Shown here in pieces: positions 42,022-49,994 of a stretch of 64,000 nt of DNA. Position 1 is the stretch's first letter. Every line of letters starts with the position of its first letter. The stretch covers positions 3,701,501-3,765,500 of the forward strand of contig NZ_CP022998.1 of assembly GCF_002277895.1 (NCBI RefSeq), in the 5' to 3' direction. Below the pieces are notes generated by a model. That model worked only from the letters and a program-made list of their open reading frames with translations. It did not search any database and was not told the DNA's origin. This DNA comes from Rhizobium sp. 11515TR. Its GTDB lineage: Bacteria > Pseudomonadota > Alphaproteobacteria > Rhizobiales > Rhizobiaceae. Made by a program: the position numbers and the translations under genes.

Positions 42022-43032
42022 CTATTTGCGAGCAAGCGAGCGCTGAACCAGCATGGCGATGATGATGATCGCGCCCTGGATGGCACTGAGCAGATACTCG
42101 CTGATAAAATTGGAAAGCAGCATGATATTGCCGACCAGCTCAAGGATGAAGGCGCCGCAGATCGTGCCCCATACCCTGCCCGCTCCACCCTTCAGCGCCG
42201 TGCCGCCGACGACGACGGCGGTGATCGCCTGCAATTCCCACAGGCTGCCCGTCGTAGCCGATGTCGAACCGAGTCGCGGCACATAGAGAAGCACGGCGAT
42301 GGCAACGCAAAAGCCCTGGATGATGAAGGCGATAGTTCGCACGCGATTGACCGCCACGCCGGAATAGCGGGCAACATCACGGTTCGAGCCGACCGCAATC
42401 ACATGCCGCCCATAGCGGGTGCGGTAGAGTATGAAGGCCGCAATGCCGGTGACGACGAGGATGACCACGATCGGCACCGGCACACCAAGCACGGTGCCAT
42501 AGTAAGCAGGCTTGTAGAGCGCCTGAATATCCGCCGGTCGCAAGGTGATGGCACCACCCTGCGACAGCCAGGTCGTCAAGCCGCGATAGACGCCCATGGT
42601 GCCGAGCGTCGCGATGAACGGCTCGATCTTGCCCATGGTCGTAATCAGCCCGTTGGCAAGGCCGCACAGCAGGCCGGCAACGATCGAAAACAAGACGGCG
42701 GCCGCCAGCATTATAGAGGGATCGGCAATGACGCCCGAATTCATGAAAAGGATCATCAGGCTCGCAACAAAGGCGACCATCGCGCCCACGGAAAGATCGA
42801 GATCACCGGCCGAAATGACGAAGGTCGCCCCAACGGCGATAATGGCAATGAAGGCGCATCTCGTCGCGACATTGGTGAGATTGGTAATGCCGATGAAGTT
42901 CGGGTTGACCAATGCGCCCACGATCAGAAGCAGCACCAGCGCCGCAAATGGCGCAACCGCCCTAAGATCGACATCCCGCCAGGAACGCCCTCGCCGGCCG
43001 GCCTTACCGCTGCTGTCTTCACCCACGCTCAT
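42022..43032 (-). CDS. Sugar ABC transporter permease (RbsC-like)
   Basis: A 336-residue inner-membrane permease of the ribose/xylose type with eight to ten hydrophobic helices. Characteristic blocks are FVISAGDLDLSVGAMVAFVA and GRHVIAVGSNRDVARYSGVAVNRVR, and EAA-like LWELQAITAVVVGGTALKGGAGRV, which contacts the ATPase. Several starts are possible: an ATG, or a TTG two codons upstream that has the better distance to GGGAGG. Sits between the ATPase gene (61-base gap) and the binding-protein gene. Confidence 0.92.
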   Translation of the reverse strand: MSVGEDSSGKAGRRGRSWRDVDLRAVAPFAALVLLLIVGALVNPNFIGITNLTNVATRCAFIAIIAVGATFVISAGDLDLSVGAMVAFVASLMILFMNSGVIADPSIMLAAAVLFSIVAGLLCGLANGLITTMGKIEPFIATLGTMGVYRGLTTWLSQGGAITLRPADIQALYKPAYYGTVLGVPVPIVVILVVTGIAAFILYRTRYGRHVIAVGSNRDVARYSGVAVNRVRTIAFIIQGFCVAIAVLLYVPRLGSTSATTGSLWELQAITAVVVGGTALKGGAGRVWGTICGAFILELVGNIMLLSNFISEYLLSAIQGAIIIIAMLVQRSLARK

Positions 43033-43093
43033 AACCAAAACCAACCTCCCGTCCCATGACTGCTGGGAATTCGCCCTGCTCTCCGCCGCCCTT

Positions 43094-44617
43094 TCAGGCA
43101 GCCGTCTTTTTCTTCAGGCCCGCCGCATAACGCATGATTTCCTGCTCGGTGATCTCTTCGCCTTCGAGCACGCCGACGATCCGGCCTTCGCGCATGACCG
43201 CGATCCGCGTGCAAAGCCCGATAACCTCGGGCATTTCCGAGGAGATGACGATGATCGAATGACCGTCGCGCGCCAGCGCCGAAATGAAATGATAGATCTG
43301 CTGCTTGGTGCCGACGTCGATACCCCGCGTCGGCTCGTCGATGATGATGATCTGCGGCTCGGTTTCCATGACCTTCGCCAGCAGCAGCTTCTGCTGGTTG
43401 CCGCCGGACATGCGGCCGGCAACGATATTTCCATCCCTCACCCTGATGTCGAAACGACGGCGCGCCCTCGCCAGCGCATCGGCCTCGCTGGAGGCGCTCA
43501 GATAGCCGAACTTGCCGTGCCGGTCGAGCGACTGCAGAGTCAGATTGACGACCATGCCCGAATTCAGAAGCAAGCCCTTCGATTTGCGGTCCTTGGTCAT
43601 ATAGGCAAGCCCGGCGTCGATGGCCGCATGCACGTCATGCGGGGGCACGGTATGGCCGTTGGCAACGACCTCGCCGGATGTACGCGCCCGCAGACCGACG
43701 ATCGCCTCCATCAATTCGGTGCGGCCCGAGCCGATCATGCCGGAGAAGCCAAATATCTCGCCCTTGCGCAGCTCGAAGCTTGCATCGTGGACATAGCCGG
43801 TCGAAACCGAGGCAACGCTGAGCACCACCTTCTCGTCAACATCGGGTTCGTTCTTGGCCGGATAAAGGCTCGATAGCTCGCGCCCGACCATCAGCTGAGC
43901 GATCGATTCGCCGTCGAGCAGCGAGGTCGGCGATGTCTTCACCCATTGGCCGTCGCGCAGCACCGTGACCCGGTCCGTCAGTTCCATGACCTCATCGAGC
44001 TTGTGGGATACGAAGACGAAGCTCGTTCCCTGATCGCGCAGCTTACGCACCTGCTTGAACAGGAAATTGGTCTCCTCGCGCGACAAAACGGCGGTCGGCT
44101 CGTCCATGAAGACGATGCGCGCATCGCGACTGATCGCCTTGGCGATTTCCACCATCTGCTTGTCGGCGATGGAGAGCGTACTGATGATGGCGTTCTCGTC
44201 GACATGCGAGCCGAGAAGGTCGAGCACGCGCCGCGTTTCGGCACGCATATACTTGCGATCGAGCACGCCTAGGCGGGTGACTTCGCGACCGAGAAACAGG
44301 CTCTCGGTGACGGTCAGATGCTCCGCAAGATTAAATTCCTGGTGGATGATGACAATGCCGAGCGCCTCGGCCGCACCGTTCGGCGGCAGCTTTACCGGCT
44401 TGCCATCCAAGAGGATTTCGCCGGAGGTCGGCTGTTCGAAACCGGAAAGAACCTTGACCAACGTCGACTTGCCGGCGCCGTTTTCGCCCATGAGCGCATG
44501 AATCTCGCCGGCCCGAAGATCGAAGTTGACGCTGAACAGCACCTGCACGCCGTTGAAGGATTTCGATATCCCTCTCGCAGACAGCACGACCGTACCGTCG
44601 ACGGCTTCCGAACTCAT
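43094..44617 (-). CDS. Sugar ABC transporter ATP-binding protein (RbsA/XylG-like, two domains)
   Basis: A 507-residue double ATPase. The first half has Walker A GENGAGKSTLVKVL (about 41-54), signature LSIADKQMVEIAKAI and Walker B IVFMDEPTAVLS. The second half has the usual degenerate Walker A (GFSGMIGSGRTELMEAI), signature MSGGNQQKLLLAKV and Walker B IIIIDEPTRGID. Start follows GGGAGGATGCA. First gene of the sugar transport operon, divergent from a LacI gene with twin operators between them, which should control it. The frame is open far upstream but that part crosses the operators and is not coding. Confidence 0.93.
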   Translation of the reverse strand: MSSEAVDGTVVLSARGISKSFNGVQVLFSVNFDLRAGEIHALMGENGAGKSTLVKVLSGFEQPTSGEILLDGKPVKLPPNGAAEALGIVIIHQEFNLAEHLTVTESLFLGREVTRLGVLDRKYMRAETRRVLDLLGSHVDENAIISTLSIADKQMVEIAKAISRDARIVFMDEPTAVLSREETNFLFKQVRKLRDQGTSFVFVSHKLDEVMELTDRVTVLRDGQWVKTSPTSLLDGESIAQLMVGRELSSLYPAKNEPDVDEKVVLSVASVSTGYVHDASFELRKGEIFGFSGMIGSGRTELMEAIVGLRARTSGEVVANGHTVPPHDVHAAIDAGLAYMTKDRKSKGLLLNSGMVVNLTLQSLDRHGKFGYLSASSEADALARARRRFDIRVRDGNIVAGRMSGGNQQKLLLAKVMETEPQIIIIDEPTRGIDVGTKQQIYHFISALARDGHSIIVISSEMPEVIGLCTRIAVMREGRIVGVLEGEEITEQEIMRYAAGLKKKTAA

Positions 44618-44654
44618 TGCATCCTCCCTGCGGTCCCACCCGCTTTCCATGCTG

Positions 44655-44689
44655 TGTAAACCTTTACATAAACTGTGTAAAGGTTTACA
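44655..44689. promoter_or_regulatory. Twin LacI-type operators between sugar ABC operon and lacI
   Basis: TGTAAACCTTTACA and TGTAAAGGTTTACA, exact reverse complements of each other and each nearly palindromic in itself, lie with centres 21 bases (two helical turns) apart. They sit just upstream of the ATPase gene and about 95 bases before the divergent LacI gene. The pattern TGTAAA-N2-TTTACA is typical of LacI-family sites for sugar uptake operons. Confidence 0.75.
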
Positions 44690-44783
44690 TCGTTGGATAT
44701 CGCATAAATTTTCGCGGTCACCTTTGACCTCCACCGAAGTCTGTGTAGTCTCCAGCCCCAGACGAGACCCAAGGCAGAGCGCA

Positions 44784-45809
44784 GTGTCGAATTCCACGCC
44801 CGCAACTATCGAAGACGTCGCCCGAATTGCCAATGTTTCGATAGCAACGGTTTCGCGGGCAATCCATATGCCGGAGAAAGTCGCCAATTCGACGCGGCTG
44901 AAAGTCAATCAGGCGATCGCTATCACCGGCTATACCACCAACGCCATGGCGCGCAGCCTCAGGCTCGGCCGCTCGAACATGATTCTCGTCGTCGCCCCCG
45001 ATATCGGCGATCCCAATTTCTCCAATATTCTCATCGGCCTGGAGAATGAGGCGCGTTCGCATGGCTACGGTATCCTCATCGGCCACACGCAGAACGATGC
45101 CCAGCGCGGGCTCGAATATCTGAAGTTTCTGAACTCCAACCAGGCGGCCGGATTGATCCTGTTCACCGGCATCCTGCCCTTCGGACATCAGACGATGACG
45201 GCGCGGTTGCCGCCGAGCGTCGGCGTTTTCGAGCCGGTCTTCAACGGCGGCATTCCCTATGTCGGCGTCGACGATATCGCAGGCGCGCGCAAAGCCATCG
45301 ACCTCCTGATTACCGAGGGTCATCGCAAGATTGCATTCGTCGGCGATTCCCGCACCCGCCTCGCCTACAGCCGCCGGCGCATGGGTTATGAAGCCGGGCT
45401 GGATGCGGCCGGCATCGGGCAGGACCTGCGCATCGTGCTGGAAGGCGACGGCACCATCGAAAGCGGGCGGCTCGCCGTCGAGCAGCTCTTCATGCGCGAT
45501 ACTCTGCCGACAGCCTTCATGTGCGTCAACGACCAGACCGCGATCGGCGTGATGATCGGCCTGAAGGCACGCGGCTATGATATCCCCGAGGATTTTTCGG
45601 TAACCGGCTTCGACGACGTGCCGCAAGCCGTCTTCATGACGCCGTCGCTGACCACGATCAGGCAGCCGCGCACCGCCATCGGCAAGCATGCGATGGCGCT
45701 TCTGCTGGAACTGCTTTCGGATGGTGAGGCAACCGAGACGGAGATCCTGTTGCGGCCGGATTTGATCGTGCGGAACTCGGTCGGGGCTCCCGCACGCCTC
45801 CGACGATAG
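44784..45809 (+). CDS. LacI family regulator of the sugar ABC operon
   Basis: Repressor of 341 residues with the N-terminal headpiece TIEDVARIANVSIATVSRAIH and hinge TTNAMARSLRLGRSN, then a sugar-binding core with VNDQTAIGVMIGLKARG and VTGFDDVPQAVFMTPSLTTI near the end. The start is a GTG (product begins with SNSTPATIEDV after the first residue), preceded by AAGG at nine bases; the upstream open frame covers the operators. It is divergent from the ATPase-permease-binding-protein operon and is its likely regulator through the twin TGTAAA sites. Convergent with xylA, separated by a hairpin. Confidence 0.92.
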   Translation: MSNSTPATIEDVARIANVSIATVSRAIHMPEKVANSTRLKVNQAIAITGYTTNAMARSLRLGRSNMILVVAPDIGDPNFSNILIGLENEARSHGYGILIGHTQNDAQRGLEYLKFLNSNQAAGLILFTGILPFGHQTMTARLPPSVGVFEPVFNGGIPYVGVDDIAGARKAIDLLITEGHRKIAFVGDSRTRLAYSRRRMGYEAGLDAAGIGQDLRIVLEGDGTIESGRLAVEQLFMRDTLPTAFMCVNDQTAIGVMIGLKARGYDIPEDFSVTGFDDVPQAVFMTPSLTTIRQPRTAIGKHAMALLLELLSDGEATETEILLRPDLIVRNSVGAPARLRR

Positions 45810-45814
45810 TCCGA

Positions 45815-45835
45815 GAGGCGGTGAACCACCGCCTC
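45815..45835. terminator. Hairpin between convergent lacI and xylA
   Basis: GAGGCGGTG / CACCGCCTC form a perfect 9-bp stem with a three-base loop in the 39-base space between two converging genes. No T run; probably a two-way terminator. Confidence 0.65.
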
Positions 45836-45848
45836 CCGAAGCTGTCGA

Positions 45849-47159
45849 TCAAACGTAACGATTGACGATGTTTTCCAGCAGTTCCTGCTTGCCGGACTTC
45901 GGCTGCGGGTTGACGTCCTTGGTCTCGACCCACTGAGCGATCTGGTCGAGCGAATATTCGCCGCGCAGCAGCTTCTGGCCCTCGGCCGAATCCCAGCCGG
46001 CGTAGCGGTCGGCGAGCGGCTTGGAGAGTGCCTTGTCCTCGATCATCTTGGCTGCCGCCTTCAAACCGCGAGCGCAGCAATCCATGCCGCCGATGTGACC
46101 GATGAGCAGATCTTCCGGGTCGAGCGACTGACGGCGCAGCTTCGCGTCGAAGTTCGTGCCGCCGGTCTTGAAGCCGCCGCCTGCCAGCACCTGGTAATAG
46201 GCCAGCGTCATTTCCGGAACGTTGTTCGGGAACTGGTCGGTATCCCAGCCGGACTGATAATCGTTGCGGTTCATGTCGATCGAACCGAAGATGCCGAGCG
46301 CATTGGCAAGCGCCAGTTCGTGCTCGAAGGAATGACCGGCAAGGATCGCATGACCTTGCTCGATATTGACCTTCACCTCGTTTTCCAGGCCATACTTCTT
46401 GAGGAAGCCGTAGACAGTGGCGACGTCGTAGTCATACTGATGCTTGGTCGGCTCCTGCGGCTTCGGCTCGATCAGGATCGTGCCCTTGAAGCCGATCTTG
46501 TGCTTGTACTCGACAACGAGATTGAGGAAGCGGCCCAACTGATCCAGCTCACGCTTCAGGTCGGTGTTGAGCAGCGTCTCATAGCCTTCGCGGCCACCCC
46601 AGAGAACGTAGTTTTCGCCGCCGAGCTTATGGGTGGCGTCGAGGCAGGTCTTCACGGTCGCAGCCGAGAAAGCGAAGACATCCGGATCCGGATTGGTCGC
46701 AGCACCCGACATGAAGCGACGGTTGGAGAAGAGGTTCGCCGTGCCCCAGAGCAGCTTTACGCCGGTATCGGCCTGCTTCTTGGCGAAGTAATCGACGATC
46801 TCATTGAGGTTCTTGGTGTTCTCGGCGAAATTCTTGCCTTCCGGACGCACGTCGGCATCGTGGAAGCAGTAATATGGAGCGCCGAGCAGCGTGAAGAATT
46901 CGAAGGCGACGTCGGCCTTCAGCTTGGCGGCTTGCATCGTCTCGTTGAACCAGGGGCGAAGGAAGGTCTGGCCGCCGAAGGGATCGCCGCCCGGCCAGGT
47001 GAAGGTGTGCCAGTAGGCGACGGCGAAACGCAGATGGTCTTCCATGCGCTTGCCGGCGACGACTTCGTCCTTGTTGTAATAGCGGAAGGCCAGCGGATTG
47101 GTACTGTCCGGACCTTCGTATTTTACTTTGCTGATGTCACCAAAAAATCCGGTGCTCAT
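45849..47159 (-). CDS. xylA: Xylose isomerase
   Basis: Converts D-xylose to D-xylulose in the cytoplasm with Mg or Mn. The 436 residues match the longer class II isomerases. Signature segments: FTWPGGDPFGGQTF, YCFHDADVRPEG with the catalytic His (about 100), LWGGREGYETLLNTD, ILIEPKPQEPTKHQYD (metal ligand Glu and catalytic Lys, about 232), NIEQGHAILAGHSFEHE, DMNRNDYQSGWDTDQFP and GGTNFDAKLRR. A ribosome site AAGGAGAT precedes its ATG. It is third in lacI-xylB-xylA, but a 110-base palindromic repeat lies between xylB and xylA. Confidence 0.96.
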   Translation of the reverse strand: MSTGFFGDISKVKYEGPDSTNPLAFRYYNKDEVVAGKRMEDHLRFAVAYWHTFTWPGGDPFGGQTFLRPWFNETMQAAKLKADVAFEFFTLLGAPYYCFHDADVRPEGKNFAENTKNLNEIVDYFAKKQADTGVKLLWGTANLFSNRRFMSGAATNPDPDVFAFSAATVKTCLDATHKLGGENYVLWGGREGYETLLNTDLKRELDQLGRFLNLVVEYKHKIGFKGTILIEPKPQEPTKHQYDYDVATVYGFLKKYGLENEVKVNIEQGHAILAGHSFEHELALANALGIFGSIDMNRNDYQSGWDTDQFPNNVPEMTLAYYQVLAGGGFKTGGTNFDAKLRRQSLDPEDLLIGHIGGMDCCARGLKAAAKMIEDKALSKPLADRYAGWDSAEGQKLLRGEYSLDQIAQWVETKDVNPQPKSGKQELLENIVNRYV

Positions 47160-47210
47160 GTCTTATCTCCTTGGGTTGGTAGCTCGGTATTGTTTTGCCA
47201 CTTTGATGCC

Positions 47211-47320
47211 CCCCTCATCCGACCCTTCGGGCCACCTTCTTTCCGAAGGGAGAAGGTATGGGTGACCGCTGTAAGCTCCGCCGTCCCCTCTCCCCTCGGG
47301 GAGAGGGCTAGGGTGAGGGG
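47211..47320. repeat. Rhizobial palindromic repeat, family B copy 2
   Basis: Bounded by CCCCTCATCC and GGGTGAGGGG, with inner stems CCCTTCGGGCC and CTCCCCTCGGGGAGAG and a CTTTCCGAAGGGAGAAGG unit. It occupies nearly the whole xylB-xylA gap and would fold strongly in the mRNA, perhaps protecting or separating the two coding parts. Confidence 0.7.
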
Positions 47321-47326
47321 TTGATC

Positions 47327-48784
47327 TCAAACTATACTCAACGGCTTGATCGCCGGATAAACCGCCCGATAACGCTTGTAGGCATCCGCATAAGCATCCG
47401 TCAGCGACGCCACGGGATCGATCGTGCCGGCGGTCTGCGGCGGGGTGCAGACGGCGACCGGATCGGCGCCGGTGGCGGCAATCAGGCCGAGGCGTGCGGC
47501 ACCGAAAGCGGCACCGAAATCTCCGTCCGCCGGCAGATCGACCGGTACGCCGAGCGCAGTCGCGATCGAGGCCAGCCAGTAGCGAGAGCGCGAGCCGCCG
47601 CCGATGGCGGTCACACGTGCGATATCCGTGCCGGCCGAGCGCAGCGCTTCCAGATTGTCGCGGATGGCGAAGGACACGCCTTCGAGCACGGCTTGCGTCA
47701 GCACGGCGCGGCCGCTTTCATGACCAAGACCGATAAAGGCACCGCGGATCGTCGCGTCGTTGTGCGGCGTGCGCTCGCCCGAGAGATAGGGCAGGAAGGT
47801 GACGTTGGTCGGCGCCTTCAGCGTCTCGCCAAGCTCGGTGGTGAGTTCAGCGGCAGATTTGCCCGTCACATGCGAATGCCAGTTCAGCGCATCGGTTGCC
47901 GAGAGGATGACGCCCATCTGATGCCAGGTGTTTGGTAGCGCGTGGCAGAAGGCGTGAACGGCACTTTCCGGCTTCGGCAGATAGGAACCATTGGCCGCAA
48001 AGAGAACGCCAGACGTCCCCAGCGAAACGAAGGCCGCACCATGGCTGACAGTACCCATGCCGCAGGCCGAGGCCGCATTGTCCCCTGCCCCGCCTGCAAC
48101 GACGACATCGCCGCCAATACCCCATTTCGAGGCCAGTTCGCCGCGCAGCTTGCCGGCAACTTCGGTGCCCTCGACCAGCGTCGGCATCTGCTTCTCATCG
48201 AGATTGGTGGCCGCCAGCAGTTCGGAAGACCATTTGCGTTTGCCGGTATCGAGCCAGGACGTGCCGGCCGAGTCGGACATTTCCGACATGTGCTCGCCCG
48301 TCAGCCAAAGCCGCAGATAGTCCTTCGGCAGCAGCACCCAGCGTATTTTGGCGAAGATCTCCGGTTCGTGCGTGGCAACCCATGCAAGCTTCGGTGCGGT
48401 GAAACCGGGGAAGACGATGTTGCCGGTCAGCGCCCGGAAACGTGTGTTAGCATCGAGCGCGGCAGCCTCCTGATAGCTGCGGGTATCGTTCCAGAGAATG
48501 CAGGGACGCAGCACCTTGTCGTCGGCATCGAGCAGCGTCGCACCATGCATCTGGCCGGAAAGGCCGATGCCGCGCACGGCCCCCAGCTCCTTCGGATGCG
48601 CAGCCTTCAGCCCGGCAACAGCCTCTTCGGTCGCGCGGATCCAGTGGGCCGGATCCTGCTCGGACCAACCGGGATGCGGGCGCGAGATGTCAAGCCCGCC
48701 GTTGGCGGAGCCGATGATCTTCTGATTGCCGTCGATCAGCATCGCTTTGACGCCGGAGGTTCCGAGATCGAGACCCAAATACAT
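47327..48784 (-). CDS. xylB: Xylulokinase
   Basis: Phosphorylates D-xylulose to xylulose 5-phosphate, feeding the pentose phosphate pathway. FGGY kinase of 485 residues: N-terminal phosphate loop YLGLDLGTSGVKAMLID, the substrate region GLSGQMHGATLLD (about 75-87) and GTSWLDTGKRKW, the second phosphate loop VSLGTSGVLFA, and the C-terminal adenine site TAIGGGSRSRYW. It follows a LacI-type regulator (37-base gap) and precedes xylA. Confidence 0.95.
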   Translation of the reverse strand: MYLGLDLGTSGVKAMLIDGNQKIIGSANGGLDISRPHPGWSEQDPAHWIRATEEAVAGLKAAHPKELGAVRGIGLSGQMHGATLLDADDKVLRPCILWNDTRSYQEAAALDANTRFRALTGNIVFPGFTAPKLAWVATHEPEIFAKIRWVLLPKDYLRLWLTGEHMSEMSDSAGTSWLDTGKRKWSSELLAATNLDEKQMPTLVEGTEVAGKLRGELASKWGIGGDVVVAGGAGDNAASACGMGTVSHGAAFVSLGTSGVLFAANGSYLPKPESAVHAFCHALPNTWHQMGVILSATDALNWHSHVTGKSAAELTTELGETLKAPTNVTFLPYLSGERTPHNDATIRGAFIGLGHESGRAVLTQAVLEGVSFAIRDNLEALRSAGTDIARVTAIGGGSRSRYWLASIATALGVPVDLPADGDFGAAFGAARLGLIAATGADPVAVCTPPQTAGTIDPVASLTDAYADAYKRYRAVYPAIKPLSIV

Positions 48785-48821
48785 CAGATGTTACTCCCTA
48801 TGCTCTGCCGCGTTCGAATAC

Positions 48822-49847
48822 TCAGGGCAGATTATCCTTCAAGAAAATGTCGAGGCGTATGCGCTCCTGGTCGGCGATGACGGCCTGACCGTCGGCGGTC
48901 GCCTTCATCACGCGGATGGCGCTGCGGACTTCATGGCCGGCATCCTGATTGAGGACAGCATCGACCGTGCCGTCCAACAGCGCCGCGCGGGTATGCTGCG
49001 TCAGCTCATGCACGACCACTGTCAGCTCACGCTCGGGCCGCACGGCTTTCAGGGCCGCAATCAGACCACGGTTGCCAGCACCGAGGCTGTAGATGCCGAT
49101 AATATTCTTGTTGTCGGAGAGCGTCTTGGAAACGAGCGTTTTCGTCCGCTCAGGATCGTCGCGTCCTTCCAGCACGGGCAGCAGCCGCAGTTTGGGAAAC
49201 TCCTCGGCCATCACGGCGGAAAAGCCCTGCAGGCGCTCGCGATGATCGCGCACCAGCATCGAGCCGGCGAGCACCGTCAAATCACCTTCGCGACCACCAA
49301 GGAACCGCCCGAGTAGCCGGGCGGCCGTGCGTCCAGCAGCAATATTGTCGATGCCGGCATAGTGATGTCTGCGGGAATCAGTGAGATCCGAGACCAGTGT
49401 AACGACGGGAATACGTTCCGTCACGAGACGGTCGACGGCGGCCCTGACCTCCGGCGCATCGGTCGCCACCAGGGCGATGCCCGCGATATCCTGCCCCTGC
49501 AAGGCGTCCAGCGCCGCGACCAGCGCCGGCACATCGAACGGCGGCACCTCGACGATGCGGATGTCCGTGCGCTCTATGCTGGCCCGCAAGGTTGCCTGAT
49601 GCACCTCGAATCGCAGCCCGTGCATGAAGGAATTGTCCCCCGTCGGCACGATGAAAACGAGAGGATAGACGCGGCCCTTGGCGAGATTGGCGGCGGCGAC
49701 ATCGCGGATATAGCCGATCTGCCGGATCGCGGCCTCCACCTTTTCCCGCGTCACCAGCCGCACACCCGGCCGCTGGTTCAAGACGCGGTCCACGGTGGCA
49801 AGGCTGACGCCCGCGGCGGCGGCAATGTCATGCACAGTCGGTCTCAT
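48822..49847 (-). CDS. LacI family regulator of the xylose genes (XylR-like)
   Basis: A 341-residue repressor: headpiece TVHDIAAAAGVSLATVDRVLNQRPG with the DRV variant of the recognition helix end, then hinge and a binding core with NKNIIGIYSLGAGNRGLIAAL and LNQDAGHEVRSAI, a form closer to periplasmic-protein-like regulators of xylose or inositol. First gene of the unit with xylB and xylA; GGAGGAGCCC precedes its ATG. A near-perfect 26-bp palindrome lies 30 bases upstream, so it should regulate itself and the downstream genes, released by xylose or xylulose. Confidence 0.9.
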   Translation of the reverse strand: MRPTVHDIAAAAGVSLATVDRVLNQRPGVRLVTREKVEAAIRQIGYIRDVAAANLAKGRVYPLVFIVPTGDNSFMHGLRFEVHQATLRASIERTDIRIVEVPPFDVPALVAALDALQGQDIAGIALVATDAPEVRAAVDRLVTERIPVVTLVSDLTDSRRHHYAGIDNIAAGRTAARLLGRFLGGREGDLTVLAGSMLVRDHRERLQGFSAVMAEEFPKLRLLPVLEGRDDPERTKTLVSKTLSDNKNIIGIYSLGAGNRGLIAALKAVRPERELTVVVHELTQHTRAALLDGTVDAVLNQDAGHEVRSAIRVMKATADGQAVIADQERIRLDIFLKDNLP

Positions 49848-49876
49848 GGGCTCCTCCTGCCGAAATCCTTACTGCG

Positions 49877-49902
49877 ATTTTTGATGTACGTAAATCAAAA
49901 AT
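49877..49902. promoter_or_regulatory. 26-bp palindromic operator upstream of lacI-xylB-xylA
   Basis: Perfect 9-bp arms ATTTTTGAT / ATCAAAAAT flank a centre GTACGTAA that is itself palindromic except for one pair. The dyad lies 30 bases upstream of the regulator gene, between it and the terminator of the efflux operon. Confidence 0.75.
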
Positions 49903-49936
49903 TTCGAAGCCCGGGATTTTCCGATCAAGACCCAAA

Positions 49937-49964
49937 TAAAAAAGGCCCCTCGCAAGGAGGGGCC
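49937..49964 (-). terminator. Rho-independent terminator of emrAB operon
   Basis: On the minus strand GGCCCCTC / GAGGGGCC (8-bp stem, 5-base loop) is followed by TTTTTT, 30 bases after the efflux pump stop codon. Confidence 0.9.
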
Positions 49965-49994
49965 ATGTCTTGGGAGCATTCTTTGAGAGTCGGA

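Noticed and set aside
47211..47320. Insertion sequence remnant between xylB and xylA
   Set aside because: No transposase fragment or terminal repeats of IS type; the block matches palindromic repeats seen elsewhere in the window.
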